Positions 1 to 6,494 of a stretch of 7,196 nucleotides of DNA are shown here, in pieces. This stretch comes from JBGPYM01 sp041493205 (GTDB taxonomy: Bacteria > Bacteroidota > Ignavibacteria > UBA10030 > UBA6906), in assembly GCA_041493205.1 (NCBI GenBank), contig JBGPYM010000163.1, positions 1 through 7,196 on the forward strand, given 5' to 3'. Below the pieces are notes generated by a model. The model saw only the letters and a list, made by a program, of their open reading frames with translations. It had not been told where the DNA came from and searched no databases. The stretch's first letter is position 1, and every line of letters begins with the position of its first letter. Made by a program: the position numbers and the translations under genes.

Positions 1-763
1 CACAATACCGGACCGGCAACTGGTCGGCCGGGAGAATTTCATCGCGCAGAAAATTGGTCACCGGCACTTCCGCAGTCGGCACGAGGTAGAAGCCATCCCG
101 TTCCACCACGTACATCTGGTCTTCTTTGTCGGGGAGCTGGCCGGTGCCGGTCGCGCTTGCCGCATTCACCATCAGGGGAGGGAACAGCTCGGTGTATCCA
201 CGGGCCGCCGCCTCATCCAGGAAGAAATTCAAGAGTGCCCGTTCAAGCCGGGCGCCCTTGCCGACATACACCGGGAATCCCGCGCCGGTGATTTTCGTCC
301 CGCGCGCAAAGTCGATTATCCTGAGTTTTTCGACAAGCTCCCAGTGGGGCTTCGGCGTGAAGTCGATTTCCTGTTCCTCCCCCCATGACGCGATCACCTT
401 GTTCTCCTCCGGCGTCCGGCCGGGGGGAACGCTGGCATGGGGGATATTGGGGATTAACAACAGAGAGGCATGCAGTCGTTCCTCGATCCGCGCAAGTTCG
501 CCGTCCATGCCCTTGATTTCCTCGGCAACCGTGCGCATTTCGGCGATCAGCGCGGCTGCATCTTCGCCCTTCGATTTTTTCCGGGCAACTTCGTCAGAAA
601 CGTTGTTTTTGCGGCTCTTGAGTGCCTCAACCTTCTGGAGGAGGTTCCGGCGCTGTTCATCGAGCTTCAGGGCTTCATCGATGCGCGAGGGGTCTTCGCC
701 CTTCTTGCGCACGCCATCCCGGACGATATCGGGCTGTTCGCGGATGAATTTAATGTCCAGCAT
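1..763 (-). CDS. serS: Seryl-tRNA synthetase, N-terminal part (C-terminus off the left edge)
   Basis: Charges tRNA(Ser) with serine in the cytoplasm (class II aminoacyl-tRNA synthetase). The first 254 codons are present, and the frame stays open to the window edge. The start MLDIKFIREQPDIV is the typical SerRS N-terminus. Residues about 28-100 are rich in Lys, Glu, Arg and Leu and form the long antiparallel coiled coil that grips the tRNA arm. The catalytic domain begins near residue 140 and shows TGTGQLP (205-211) and VPTAEVPVTN (228-237), the serine-binding TAE loop with T230 and E232. The motif 2 arginine and motif 3 should lie beyond the edge; the family is usually about 420-430 residues long. 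It is the last gene seen in the operon, 15 bases after the stop of the RmlD-like gene, with only a weak GGGAAC-type ribosome site. The family call is very secure. Confidence 0.97.
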   Translation of the reverse strand, partial: MLDIKFIREQPDIVRDGVRKKGEDPSRIDEALKLDEQRRNLLQKVEALKSRKNNVSDEVARKKSKGEDAAALIAEMRTVAEEIKGMDGELARIEERLHASLLLIPNIPHASVPPGRTPEENKVIASWGEEQEIDFTPKPHWELVEKLRIIDFARGTKITGAGFPVYVGKGARLERALLNFFLDEAAARGYTELFPPLMVNAASATGTGQLPDKEDQMYVVERDGFYLVPTAEVPVTNFLRDEILPADQLPVRYC

Positions 764-778
764 GGAGTTCCCGGTCGG

Positions 779-1747
779 TCATCGTTTTCCACGGGCGTGC
801 GGTTGTCCCGGCACCGGACTGCTGTCCGAGACCCGGCGTGCCCCGTGGGCAAGTTGGTTTTTCACGACTGCAAGCCCCTGGTCGATGGTAGAGGGGTGGA
901 TGCCGAGCTCTACCTCGGCTTTCAGGGTAATCAATCCGGATTTCAGGGGGCGCTGGGCCGGCTGGCGAAGCTGCGCCGTCTTGATCGGCGTGATGAGAGA
1001 TTCATCCAGCTTGAACGCTCGTGCGACCCGCTGCGCAAATTCGTACCGGCTGACGATGTCCCGTCCGGCGATATTATAGACACCCGATCGTCCGAGTTCT
1101 ATGCCGCGGATGAGTCCGTAGGCAAGATCGTCGGCCAGTGTCGGATTGCCGAGCTGGTCATCCACGATCCGGACGGAGGTCTTTTTCTCGAGACTCTGGA
1201 TGAGCCACAGGACGAAGTTTGGCTTGACGCCCTGCGCGACGCCATACAGCACCATGGTACGCGCAATCAGGTATTTCACGCCCGACGCACGAAGCGCATT
1301 TTCGCCGGCCAGCTTGGTCTTCCCGTAGTAGCTGACGGGTTCGGGGCGGTCGTCCTCCGTGTACGGTCCGTTCTTGCCGTCAAAGATGTAATCGCTCGAG
1401 ATCTGGACGATGGTTGCATCGGTGCGGCGCGAGAATTCGATGAGGTTTTCGACGCCCCCCACATTGACTTTCCAGGCGAGCTCCCGTTCTGATTCGCACG
1501 CATCCACGTTGGTGATGGCGGCGCAGTTGATGATGACGTCCGGTTCCGCGCGGGCGACGAGCTGCTTCACTTCCTTCTTCGATGTGATATCCGTTTTCAC
1601 ATAGCTTGCGGTTTCGATCGGACGCACGGGATCGTCCTCCAGCGAGGATAGTGTCACGGTGCTGGAGGTCCCGCGCACGAGCAACTCGGCGACCTTCTGG
1701 CCGAGCAGGCCGTTGCTTCCGACCAGCAGTATGCGGCCCGGGGTCAT
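779..1747 (-). CDS. RmlD-like dTDP-4-dehydrorhamnose reductase / extended SDR oxidoreductase
   Basis: 322-residue NAD(P)-dependent reductase of the RmlD substrate-binding family. The classic member reduces dTDP-4-dehydro-6-deoxy-L-mannose to dTDP-L-rhamnose in cell-surface polysaccharide synthesis. Visible motifs are the Rossmann glycine loop GSNGLLG (10-16), NCAAITNVD (74-82), ISSDYIFDG (116-124), GPYTEDD (127-133), the catalytic Y141-x3-K145, and RPLKSGL (266-272), which matches the usual RmlD 'RP..S.L' segment. It is some 20-30 residues longer than typical RmlD. The extra part is a polar C-terminal tail after about residue 300 (RRVSDSSPVPGQPHARGKR) that looks unstructured. The ATG overlaps the dapD stop as ATGA, implying translational coupling. 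No rmlA, rmlB or rmlC is in the window, so the exact sugar-nucleotide substrate is unproven; another SDR reductase role is possible. The fold and family are secure, the specific substrate is not. Confidence 0.85.
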   Translation of the reverse strand: MTPGRILLVGSNGLLGQKVAELLVRGTSSTVTLSSLEDDPVRPIETASYVKTDITSKKEVKQLVARAEPDVIINCAAITNVDACESERELAWKVNVGGVENLIEFSRRTDATIVQISSDYIFDGKNGPYTEDDRPEPVSYYGKTKLAGENALRASGVKYLIARTMVLYGVAQGVKPNFVLWLIQSLEKKTSVRIVDDQLGNPTLADDLAYGLIRGIELGRSGVYNIAGRDIVSRYEFAQRVARAFKLDESLITPIKTAQLRQPAQRPLKSGLITLKAEVELGIHPSTIDQGLAVVKNQLAHGARRVSDSSPVPGQPHARGKR

Positions 1748-2577
1748 CGGAGGCTCTCTTCGAGCGCCGTGGCGGCGTCTGTTTTCTCGTCACGGTACTT
1801 GACGATGACGGGCGTCGCGACCGAAAGTCCCTGCGCCCGCGCCCACTTCCCCGCCGCCGGGCGGCTGCCGGGAATGACTACCGCATTTTCCGGAATGACC
1901 AGCGGGACGTCACCCTGCTTGCGGTACACGGTGTTTTTGACCGCGTCATAGACCGGCGTACCGCCGGTCAGGATGGTCCCGGCCCCGATCACCGCGCGCC
2001 GTCGAACGATGGTCCCTTCGTAAATGCCGCAGTTCCCCCCCACCATCACATCATCTTCGACGATCACCGGCATGGCGCCGACCGGTTCGAGCACACCCCC
2101 GATCTGCGACGCCGCGCTCAGGTGCACCCGTTTCCCCACCTGGGCGCACGAGCCGACAAGAGCATGCGAGTCCACCATCGTTCCCTCGTCCACGTAGGCG
2201 CCCACATTGATATACATCGGCGGCATGCAGACCACTCCCCGTGCGACGAATGCCCCGTCGCGGATGGACGAACCGCCCGGCACGACGCGGACTCCGTCGG
2301 CGACCGCAAGGGTTTTGAGGGGGAACGTACTTTTGTCAAAAAACCGGAAGCGCTGGTCAATGGAAACATCCTCGAGCACGCCGAGGCGGAACCCGAGGAT
2401 GATCCCCTTTTTCACCCATTGATTCACTTTCCACTCGCGGTTGCTGCACTCTGCCGCGCGAATCTCGCCGCGGTTGAGAAAGAACTTGAATTCTGCAAAG
2501 GTGCGCAGGGCGGCGGGCCGGTCGACGCCGGCAGGCTCCTGGTCAAACAGCCGTTCTATGTCACGCTGGAGGGACAT
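1744..2577 (-). CDS. dapD: 2,3,4,5-tetrahydropyridine-2,6-dicarboxylate N-succinyltransferase (DapD)
   Basis: Transfers succinyl from succinyl-CoA to tetrahydrodipicolinate, giving N-succinyl-2-amino-6-oxopimelate in the succinylase branch of lysine/diaminopimelate synthesis. The protein has 277 residues, close to the 274 of E. coli DapD. An alpha-helical N-terminal domain (about 1-100) is followed by a left-handed beta-helix of hexapeptide repeats. The signature run is INVGAYVDEG (123-132), then GTMVDSHALVGSCAQVGK (132-149) and IGGVLEPVGAMPVIVEDD (159-176). D136 corresponds to the proposed catalytic aspartate D141. At the position of E. coli E189 (the 'RSE' turn) there is instead G184 in GGNCGIYEG (180-188). 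That variant seems familiar from Bacteroidota-type DapD, but this is from memory. The start lies 3 bases past the dapA stop with no Shine-Dalgarno sequence, and the stop overlaps the next ATG. It is probably expressed by coupling within the dap block. Confidence 0.95.
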   Translation of the reverse strand: MSLQRDIERLFDQEPAGVDRPAALRTFAEFKFFLNRGEIRAAECSNREWKVNQWVKKGIILGFRLGVLEDVSIDQRFRFFDKSTFPLKTLAVADGVRVVPGGSSIRDGAFVARGVVCMPPMYINVGAYVDEGTMVDSHALVGSCAQVGKRVHLSAASQIGGVLEPVGAMPVIVEDDVMVGGNCGIYEGTIVRRRAVIGAGTILTGGTPVYDAVKNTVYRKQGDVPLVIPENAVVIPGSRPAAGKWARAQGLSVATPVIVKYRDEKTDAATALEESLR

Positions 2578-2580
2578 CTG

Positions 2581-3480
2581 TTACCGGAGGAGCTTCAGGG
2601 ATTTGAGCGTGTGTTCGATCTTGGCGCGTGACGCATCAGTTGGGGGCGTCAGCGGAAGCCGGTAGCGTTCTTCCAGCAGCCCCATCATGGCCATTGCGGC
2701 CTTCACCGGGATCGGGTTCGACTCGATGAAGTTGACGTTCATCAGGTGCAGGAGGCGGAAATGCAGCTCCCGGGCCTTGTCGTATTTCCCTTTCAGCGCC
2801 CAGCGGACCATGGAGGAGAACTCCGCGGGCACTTCATTGGACACGACGGAGATGATTCCGTCCGCTCCGAGTGCGACAAGCGCAAGCGTGAAGTTATCGT
2901 CGCCCGACCAGACCCCGAAGCCTGCGGGGCGGTGATGGAGAATTTCCATAATCTGGCCCAGGTTTCCCGAGGCTTCCTTAACGCCCGCGATATACGGGAT
3001 TTCCTCCGCCAGGCGGAGGCAAGTTTTTGCCTCAATGTTCGAGGCAGTGCGACCCGGCACATTATAGATGACGATCGGCATTTCCACCGCGTCGGCGATC
3101 GCGCTGAAATGCTGGTAGATCCCCTCCTGCGTGGGCTTGTTGTAGAAGGGGGCCACCGAAAGAATGGCATCGACGCCGCGCCGTTTCGCTTCCTTTGCCA
3201 GGGCGATCGCCTTCCCCGTGGCATTGGAGCTGGCTCCTCCGATCACCGGGATGCGCCCGTTGACCTCACTGACGACAATCTCGATCACGTTGGCCTGTTC
3301 CGCCTCCGAAAGGGTTGCGCCTTCCCCCGTACTGCCGACCGGAACGATCGCCTCCACCTTCGCCTTCACCTGACGGTCCACGAGTTCGCGGAGGACGACC
3401 TCATCCACCGCGCCATCCCGCCTGAACGGCGTTACGAGCGCCGTCCCGGTGCCGCGGAACAGCAGAGTGCGTCTTTTCAT
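2581..3480 (-). CDS. dapA: 4-hydroxy-tetrahydrodipicolinate synthase (DapA)
   Basis: Condenses pyruvate with L-aspartate-4-semialdehyde, the first committed step to diaminopimelate and lysine. The 299-residue protein is a full-length class I aldolase TIM barrel of the DapA/N-acetylneuraminate lyase family. Active-site features are all visible: GTGTALVTPF (10-19), VGSTGEGATL (48-57) with T51, PFYNKPTQEGIYQHF (111-125) with Y113, YNVPGRT (139-145) with Y139 and R144, and the Schiff-base lysine K168 in GVKEASG (166-172). Spacing of Y139, R144 and K168 matches Y133, R138 and K161 of the E. coli enzyme, apart from one residue. The complete residue set, with DapB and DapD beside it, favours true DapA over a paralogous lyase. 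Six residues (MKRRTL) precede the usual family start; no later Met is available, so the ATG at 3480 is kept. It follows dapB after 31 bases. The E. coli enzyme is lysine-inhibited; whether this one is cannot be judged here. Confidence 0.96.
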   Translation of the reverse strand: MKRRTLLFRGTGTALVTPFRRDGAVDEVVLRELVDRQVKAKVEAIVPVGSTGEGATLSEAEQANVIEIVVSEVNGRIPVIGGASSNATGKAIALAKEAKRRGVDAILSVAPFYNKPTQEGIYQHFSAIADAVEMPIVIYNVPGRTASNIEAKTCLRLAEEIPYIAGVKEASGNLGQIMEILHHRPAGFGVWSGDDNFTLALVALGADGIISVVSNEVPAEFSSMVRWALKGKYDKARELHFRLLHLMNVNFIESNPIPVKAAMAMMGLLEERYRLPLTPPTDASRAKIEHTLKSLKLLR

Positions 3481-3511
3481 ACAGAGCCTGTGTCGTTGAT
3501 GATCGCTTGCG

Positions 3512-4246
3512 TCATAAGGAAATCACATCGCGCATGGTGTACAATCCTCTTTTGCCCTTCAGCCATTCGGCGGCAACCACTGCCCCAAGTGCAAATCCTG
3601 CGCGGTTTTTCGCCGTGTGCACAAGTTCGATGACATCAGCATCGGAGTCAAACGTGACGGCGTGCGTTCCGGTGACATGGCCGAGGCGTGTGGACGTCAC
3701 ATGGAGCTGGTGCGGTTTGATCCGGCCGTGCGACGTTTCGGCAAGGATTTCGGACTTGCGCTTCATGGACTGGAGGATGGCGGCCGCCACGGAGAGCGCG
3801 GTGCCCGACGGGCTGTCGACCTTTCCCGTGTGGTGTATTTCGCTGACGGCAGCATCATACTCGTGATACCGGTCGAACAGATGGGCCGCATGGCTCACGA
3901 GATGGATGAACAGGTTCACCCCGAGGGAAAAATTCGACGCGTAGAGGAGGCCGATTTTCGTTTCCTTGACGATTTTCTTCACGTGGTCGAGCCTGTCGTA
4001 CCAGCCCGTGGTCCCGACGACGATGTTTTTACCGCATGCCGCGGCGGCTTCGATGTTGCTGACAACGGCTCCCGGGGACGAAAATTCAATGCAGACATCG
4101 ACGCCTTTGAGTGCTTCTTTCGTGATTCCGAGCGAGCCCGTATTATTGTGCAGGTCGAAAACCCTGTTCACGGTGAAACCTTTTTCCTTCGCCAGGCGCT
4201 CCACTTCCTTCCCCATCCTGCCGTACCCGATGAGGGCGATGTTCAT
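3512..4246 (-). CDS. dapB: 4-hydroxy-tetrahydrodipicolinate reductase (DapB)
   Basis: Reduces the DapA product to tetrahydrodipicolinate with NAD(P)H, the second dedicated step of diaminopimelate/lysine synthesis. The 244-residue protein has the nucleotide-binding GYGRMG loop (7-12), IEFSSPGA (53-60), GTTGW (78-82), and ASNFSLGVNLF (103-113). The substrate-binding block SEIHHTGKVDSPSGTAL (135-151) contains the active-site histidine pair H138/H139 and lysine K142, equivalent to H159, H160 and K163 in E. coli. LGHVTGTHAVTF (188-199) is the family loop before the C-terminal helix. It is about 30 residues shorter than E. coli DapB (273), with the loss mainly in the N-terminal half; all catalytic motifs remain. 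Its ATG overlaps the stop of the kinase gene (ATGA at 4243-4246). It also has the clearest Shine-Dalgarno sequence of the operon, AAGGA at 4258-4254, seven bases ahead of the start. Confidence 0.96.
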   Translation of the reverse strand: MNIALIGYGRMGKEVERLAKEKGFTVNRVFDLHNNTGSLGITKEALKGVDVCIEFSSPGAVVSNIEAAAACGKNIVVGTTGWYDRLDHVKKIVKETKIGLLYASNFSLGVNLFIHLVSHAAHLFDRYHEYDAAVSEIHHTGKVDSPSGTALSVAAAILQSMKRKSEILAETSHGRIKPHQLHVTSTRLGHVTGTHAVTFDSDADVIELVHTAKNRAGFALGAVVAAEWLKGKRGLYTMRDVISL

Positions 4247-5130
4247 TGCGCCATCCTTTCGTATCTGCGAAGTGCTGCCGCACCGGCGCTCGCATTTGCA
4301 AACTCCGCGGCGGCATGCAGGTCACCGGTTGCAGCGTGCCGCAGGAGAAATGCCGCTCCAAAGACATCTCCCAGCCCGATCGTTGCGGCGGGACCGGGGA
4401 CAGGAACGCCCGCGATGTCATGCCGGAGTATCTTCTTGTGTTCGCTGGTAAAGAGCGTTGCACCGCCCGGACCGCGGGTCACGACGACTCCCTTCACGCT
4501 CAGCGTCAGCAGGTGACCCACGGTCCGGTCCTCGGTCATGCGTTCCAGCGGGAGTCCCGCAATTTCCTCCTCGTTGAGCTGCACCGAGGGAATCATAAAC
4601 GCCCAGCGCCGCCATTCCGGCAACGGCCGGCGGGCGCGCTCTCCCGCGCCGTTCACGCCCATCGTGAGGTTATGGTAATCGAGATGGACAGGAGTCGCCC
4701 GCGGACGGATCTCGAGGCGGATCAGGTCGAGTGTCTCCAGGGTGATGTCGGCGCCCGATGCCATCGAAATCAGCACCGCATCCGCACCACAATATTTTCT
4801 GATACGATCGAACGGGATCGGGGGCGCCATGTCTTTTGTGCATGCGACACGAGCACCGTTCTCCTGTTCGTACAGGTGGATGCGGTTCGTCGGGCCGTCA
4901 AGAAGAAAGAGGCCTGCGGTATCGACGGCCGGATACCTCCCCAGCCATGCGCTGAACGCCGCGTGGTCTTCTTTCCCCACGCCCGTCACCGGAAGGATCA
5001 CATCATTCCGGTCCGCGAGGCCGGCGAGGGCTTCGACGGCGTTGGCAATGCCGCCCCACGATTCCGACGCCGTTCCTCCGCGGGGGTGTGCTACATCGAT
5101 GCACAGGTGACCCAGGAGCAGGAATTTCAT
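4243..5130 (-). CDS. PfkB-family carbohydrate/nucleoside kinase, substrate unknown
   Basis: 295-residue ribokinase-fold (PfkB) kinase, expected to phosphorylate a sugar, nucleoside or similar alcohol with ATP in the cytoplasm. The N-terminus MKFLLLGHLCIDV is followed by SWGGIANAVEALAGL (24-38), the GG-x-x-x-N sugar-binding start. MIPSVQLNEEEIAGL (179-193) is the usual 'N-x-x-E' region, VVVTRGPGGATLF (215-227) is a nucleotide-site strand and turn, and ATIGLGDVFGAAF (249-261) is PfkB signature 2 with the catalytic base D255. The signature is not canonical: most members read D-T-x-G-A-G-D, whereas here the leading Asp is A249 and the anion-hole Ala is L253. The start at 5130 gives the proper N-terminus; the frame is open further up to 5436, but that stretch lies antisense-like across purE and is rich in Pro, Ser and Arg. 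It follows purE by 28 bases and overlaps dapB by 4. I cannot assign a substrate. Confidence 0.88.
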   Translation of the reverse strand: MKFLLLGHLCIDVAHPRGGTASESWGGIANAVEALAGLADRNDVILPVTGVGKEDHAAFSAWLGRYPAVDTAGLFLLDGPTNRIHLYEQENGARVACTKDMAPPIPFDRIRKYCGADAVLISMASGADITLETLDLIRLEIRPRATPVHLDYHNLTMGVNGAGERARRPLPEWRRWAFMIPSVQLNEEEIAGLPLERMTEDRTVGHLLTLSVKGVVVTRGPGGATLFTSEHKKILRHDIAGVPVPGPAATIGLGDVFGAAFLLRHAATGDLHAAAEFANASAGAAALRRYERMAQ

Positions 5131-5158
5131 AGCCGTGCGGAAAGGGTCTGGAGGGCGC

Positions 5159-5617
5159 TCAGAATTTCGCCCCGTTTTTTCTGAACAGGAGGAGCTTTTC
5201 CCGGAGGCCCGGGTCGTCCAGTGCAAGAATTTCGGCGGCGAGCACGGCGGCATTCTTCGCACCCGCGCTGCCGATGGCAACGGTGGCAACCGGAATGCCC
5301 GCGGGCATCTGGACGATGGAGTAGAGCGCATCAACGCCGTTGAGCGCCGAACCATCGAGCGGTACGCCGATGACAGGAAGGTGGGTATAGGCCGCGGCCA
5401 CGCCGGGCAGGTGGGCGGCCATTCCTGCAGCCGCAATAATGAGACCGTACCCGTTCTGTTCGGCCGATTTCACAAAGGCTGCGGTTTCCTCCGGTTGCCG
5501 GTGTGCGGAAGAGACCTTGAGGTCGTGGGGGATCCCGAATTTCGTCAGGTACTCGACGCAGCCCGCCATGGCGGGTTCATCGCTTTTGCTTCCGAGCATG
5601 ATTGCGACCTTGCGCAT
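5159..5617 (-). CDS. purE: N5-carboxyaminoimidazole ribonucleotide mutase (class I PurE)
   Basis: Interconverts N5-CAIR and CAIR in de novo purine synthesis, normally using N5-CAIR made by PurK. The 152-residue protein is a near full-length class I PurE (E. coli: 169). Motifs in order are IMLGSKSDEP (6-15), KVSSAHRQPEE (34-44) with the catalytic histidine H39 of SAHR, AAAGMAAHLPG (62-72), GVPLDGSALNGVDALYS (84-100), IVQMPAGIPVATVAIG (101-116), and AGAKNAAVLAAEIL (118-131). The AAHLPG turn and the VQMP-x-G-x-PVATV run mark it as class I rather than the CO2-using class II. An ATG in frame at 5680 would add 21 residues (MPGDLANVRSRQ...) that overlap the upstream gene and have no family match, so the start at 5617 is chosen. 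That start lies 2 bases after the stop of the HisA-like gene. PurK is not in the window. Confidence 0.97.
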   Translation of the reverse strand: MRKVAIMLGSKSDEPAMAGCVEYLTKFGIPHDLKVSSAHRQPEETAAFVKSAEQNGYGLIIAAAGMAAHLPGVAAAYTHLPVIGVPLDGSALNGVDALYSIVQMPAGIPVATVAIGSAGAKNAAVLAAEILALDDPGLREKLLLFRKNGAKF

Positions 5618-5619
5618 GT

Positions 5620-6372
5620 TCAGATTCTCGCCGTATGGGGATAGTTGCCTGCTTCGCACGTTCGCCAGATCGCCTGGCACGAGAATTTGTTTTCATACAG
5701 CGCCCGGCCGATGACCACGGAGTCAACGCCGCACTGCTCGAGTTCCTGTATGCCGAGCAGGTCTTCGAGTCCGGTCACGCCACCTGCCGCCGTGATGCGC
5801 ATGCCGGTTTTTTCGCCCAGGTCTCTGAGAACTTTCCGGTTGACCGGCGCAGGTTCACCGTCTTCCGCGAGCTCGGTGTAGACGAGCCGCCGGAATCCAA
5901 GCGCTTTTGCATTGAGCGCGGCAGACAGAGGGGTCAACCCGGAACTCGACCGGTGGCCGTGGGTGACGACCACGCCGCCGGCGGCATACAGGCCGAGAAC
6001 AATCTTGCTTGCCGTATACTCTTCGATGACGCGCCGTGCCTCGTCGGGGTTTTCAATGAGCATGGTACTGATCAACACGCGATAGACGCCGGTCTCAAAC
6101 GCCCAGCGCACGGCGTCGAATGTGCGCAGGCCGCCGCCCAGTTCGATCGGGATATCGACGGTCTGCACCATGCGGCGGATGACGTCGCCGTTGACCACGC
6201 GGCCCTCCCGTGCGCCGTCGAGGTCGGTCACATGGAGCGACTTCGCATTTTCGGTCCGCCATATTTTCGCCATCGCCACCGGGTCGTCGGGATAGTTGAA
6301 TCCCTCCACTCCCCGGGCGGTGCGCGCGCATCGACCGCCCTGTATTTCCATGGCGGGGATAATCAAGAGCAT
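5620..6372 (-). CDS. HisA-like TIM-barrel protein with altered catalytic residues
   Basis: 250-residue (beta/alpha)8 protein of the HisA/HisF family. True HisA isomerises ProFAR to PRFAR in histidine synthesis. The scaffold is clear: IIPAMEIQGGRCAR (4-17), LHVTDLDGA (46-54), IELGGGLRT (76-84), which is the first phosphate loop, VYTELAEDGEP (164-174), and AAGGVTGLEDL (195-205) with GRALYENK (222-229), which form the second phosphate site. Compared with Thermotoga HisA, the general catalytic D8 is E9, and D127 in 'SLDTRGG' is Y129 in 'GLYAAGG'. T164 and D169 are retained as T166 and D171, and the 'KGW' segment reads HGH (138-140). It therefore keeps sugar-phosphate binding but lacks both classical acid/base aspartates. 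It is the first gene of the operon, with no Shine-Dalgarno sequence, and purE starts 2 bases after it. It could be a divergent HisA or a paralogue with another phosphosugar substrate. Homology is secure, activity is not. Confidence 0.85.
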   Translation of the reverse strand: MLLIIPAMEIQGGRCARTARGVEGFNYPDDPVAMAKIWRTENAKSLHVTDLDGAREGRVVNGDVIRRMVQTVDIPIELGGGLRTFDAVRWAFETGVYRVLISTMLIENPDEARRVIEEYTASKIVLGLYAAGGVVVTHGHRSSSGLTPLSAALNAKALGFRRLVYTELAEDGEPAPVNRKVLRDLGEKTGMRITAAGGVTGLEDLLGIQELEQCGVDSVVIGRALYENKFSCQAIWRTCEAGNYPHTARI

Positions 6373-6494
6373 GAAGCAAAGTGCAGAAATTACGTTTCAA
6401 TTTCAAGTGAACTTCCCGCGCTCTTCTTTGAAATACCACCGCATTTCAGTACCATGAAGCGTTGTTCACCGCGTTCCACAGCCACCGAAGACCC
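6373..6494. promoter_or_regulatory. Divergent intergenic region driving the operon and the phosphatase gene
   Basis: This 122-base spacer is the only non-coding stretch of note and separates two divergent starts, so promoters for both directions should lie here. It is visibly more AT-rich than its surroundings around 6387-6435. It holds a tandem TTTCAA repeat (6395-6406) and a 7-base inverted pair, ATTTCAA (6400-6406) with TTGAAAT (6428-6434). For the plus strand a weak sigma70-like pair can be drawn: TTGAAA (6428-6433), 16 bases, TACCAT (6450-6455). For the minus strand, TAATTT (rc of 6387-6392) is a poor -10 with no good -35. These assignments are eye-drawn; only the presence of a divergent control region is reasonably firm. 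Confidence 0.5.

Noticed and set aside
126..1492. Long plus-strand open frames (126-1079 and 470-1492) opposite serS and the RmlD-like gene
   Set aside because: They are antisense to genes with unmistakable family motifs, have low-complexity Arg/Ser-rich or shadow-like composition and match no family I recognise. Long antisense frames are expected in GC-rich coding DNA.
1606..2631. Plus-strand open frame of 341 codons opposite dapD
   Set aside because: Its His/Asp/Arg-rich translation has no recognisable domain, and the opposite strand encodes a complete DapD.
3481..3511. Small hairpin ACAG-GCT-CTGT just before dapA as a possible regulatory stem
   Set aside because: A 4-base stem with a 3-base loop is too short to be meaningful and has no U tract; no lysine riboswitch could fit in the 31-base gap.
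2746..4516. Plus-strand open frames 2746-3633 and 3617-4516 opposite dapA and dapB
   Set aside because: Both are antisense to complete enzymes with all catalytic residues and show no family motif of their own.
5131..5436. N-terminal extension of the PfkB kinase to an ATG at 5436
   Set aside because: The added 102 residues overlap purE in another frame, are rich in Pro, Ser and Arg, and precede a perfectly normal PfkB N-terminus at 5130.
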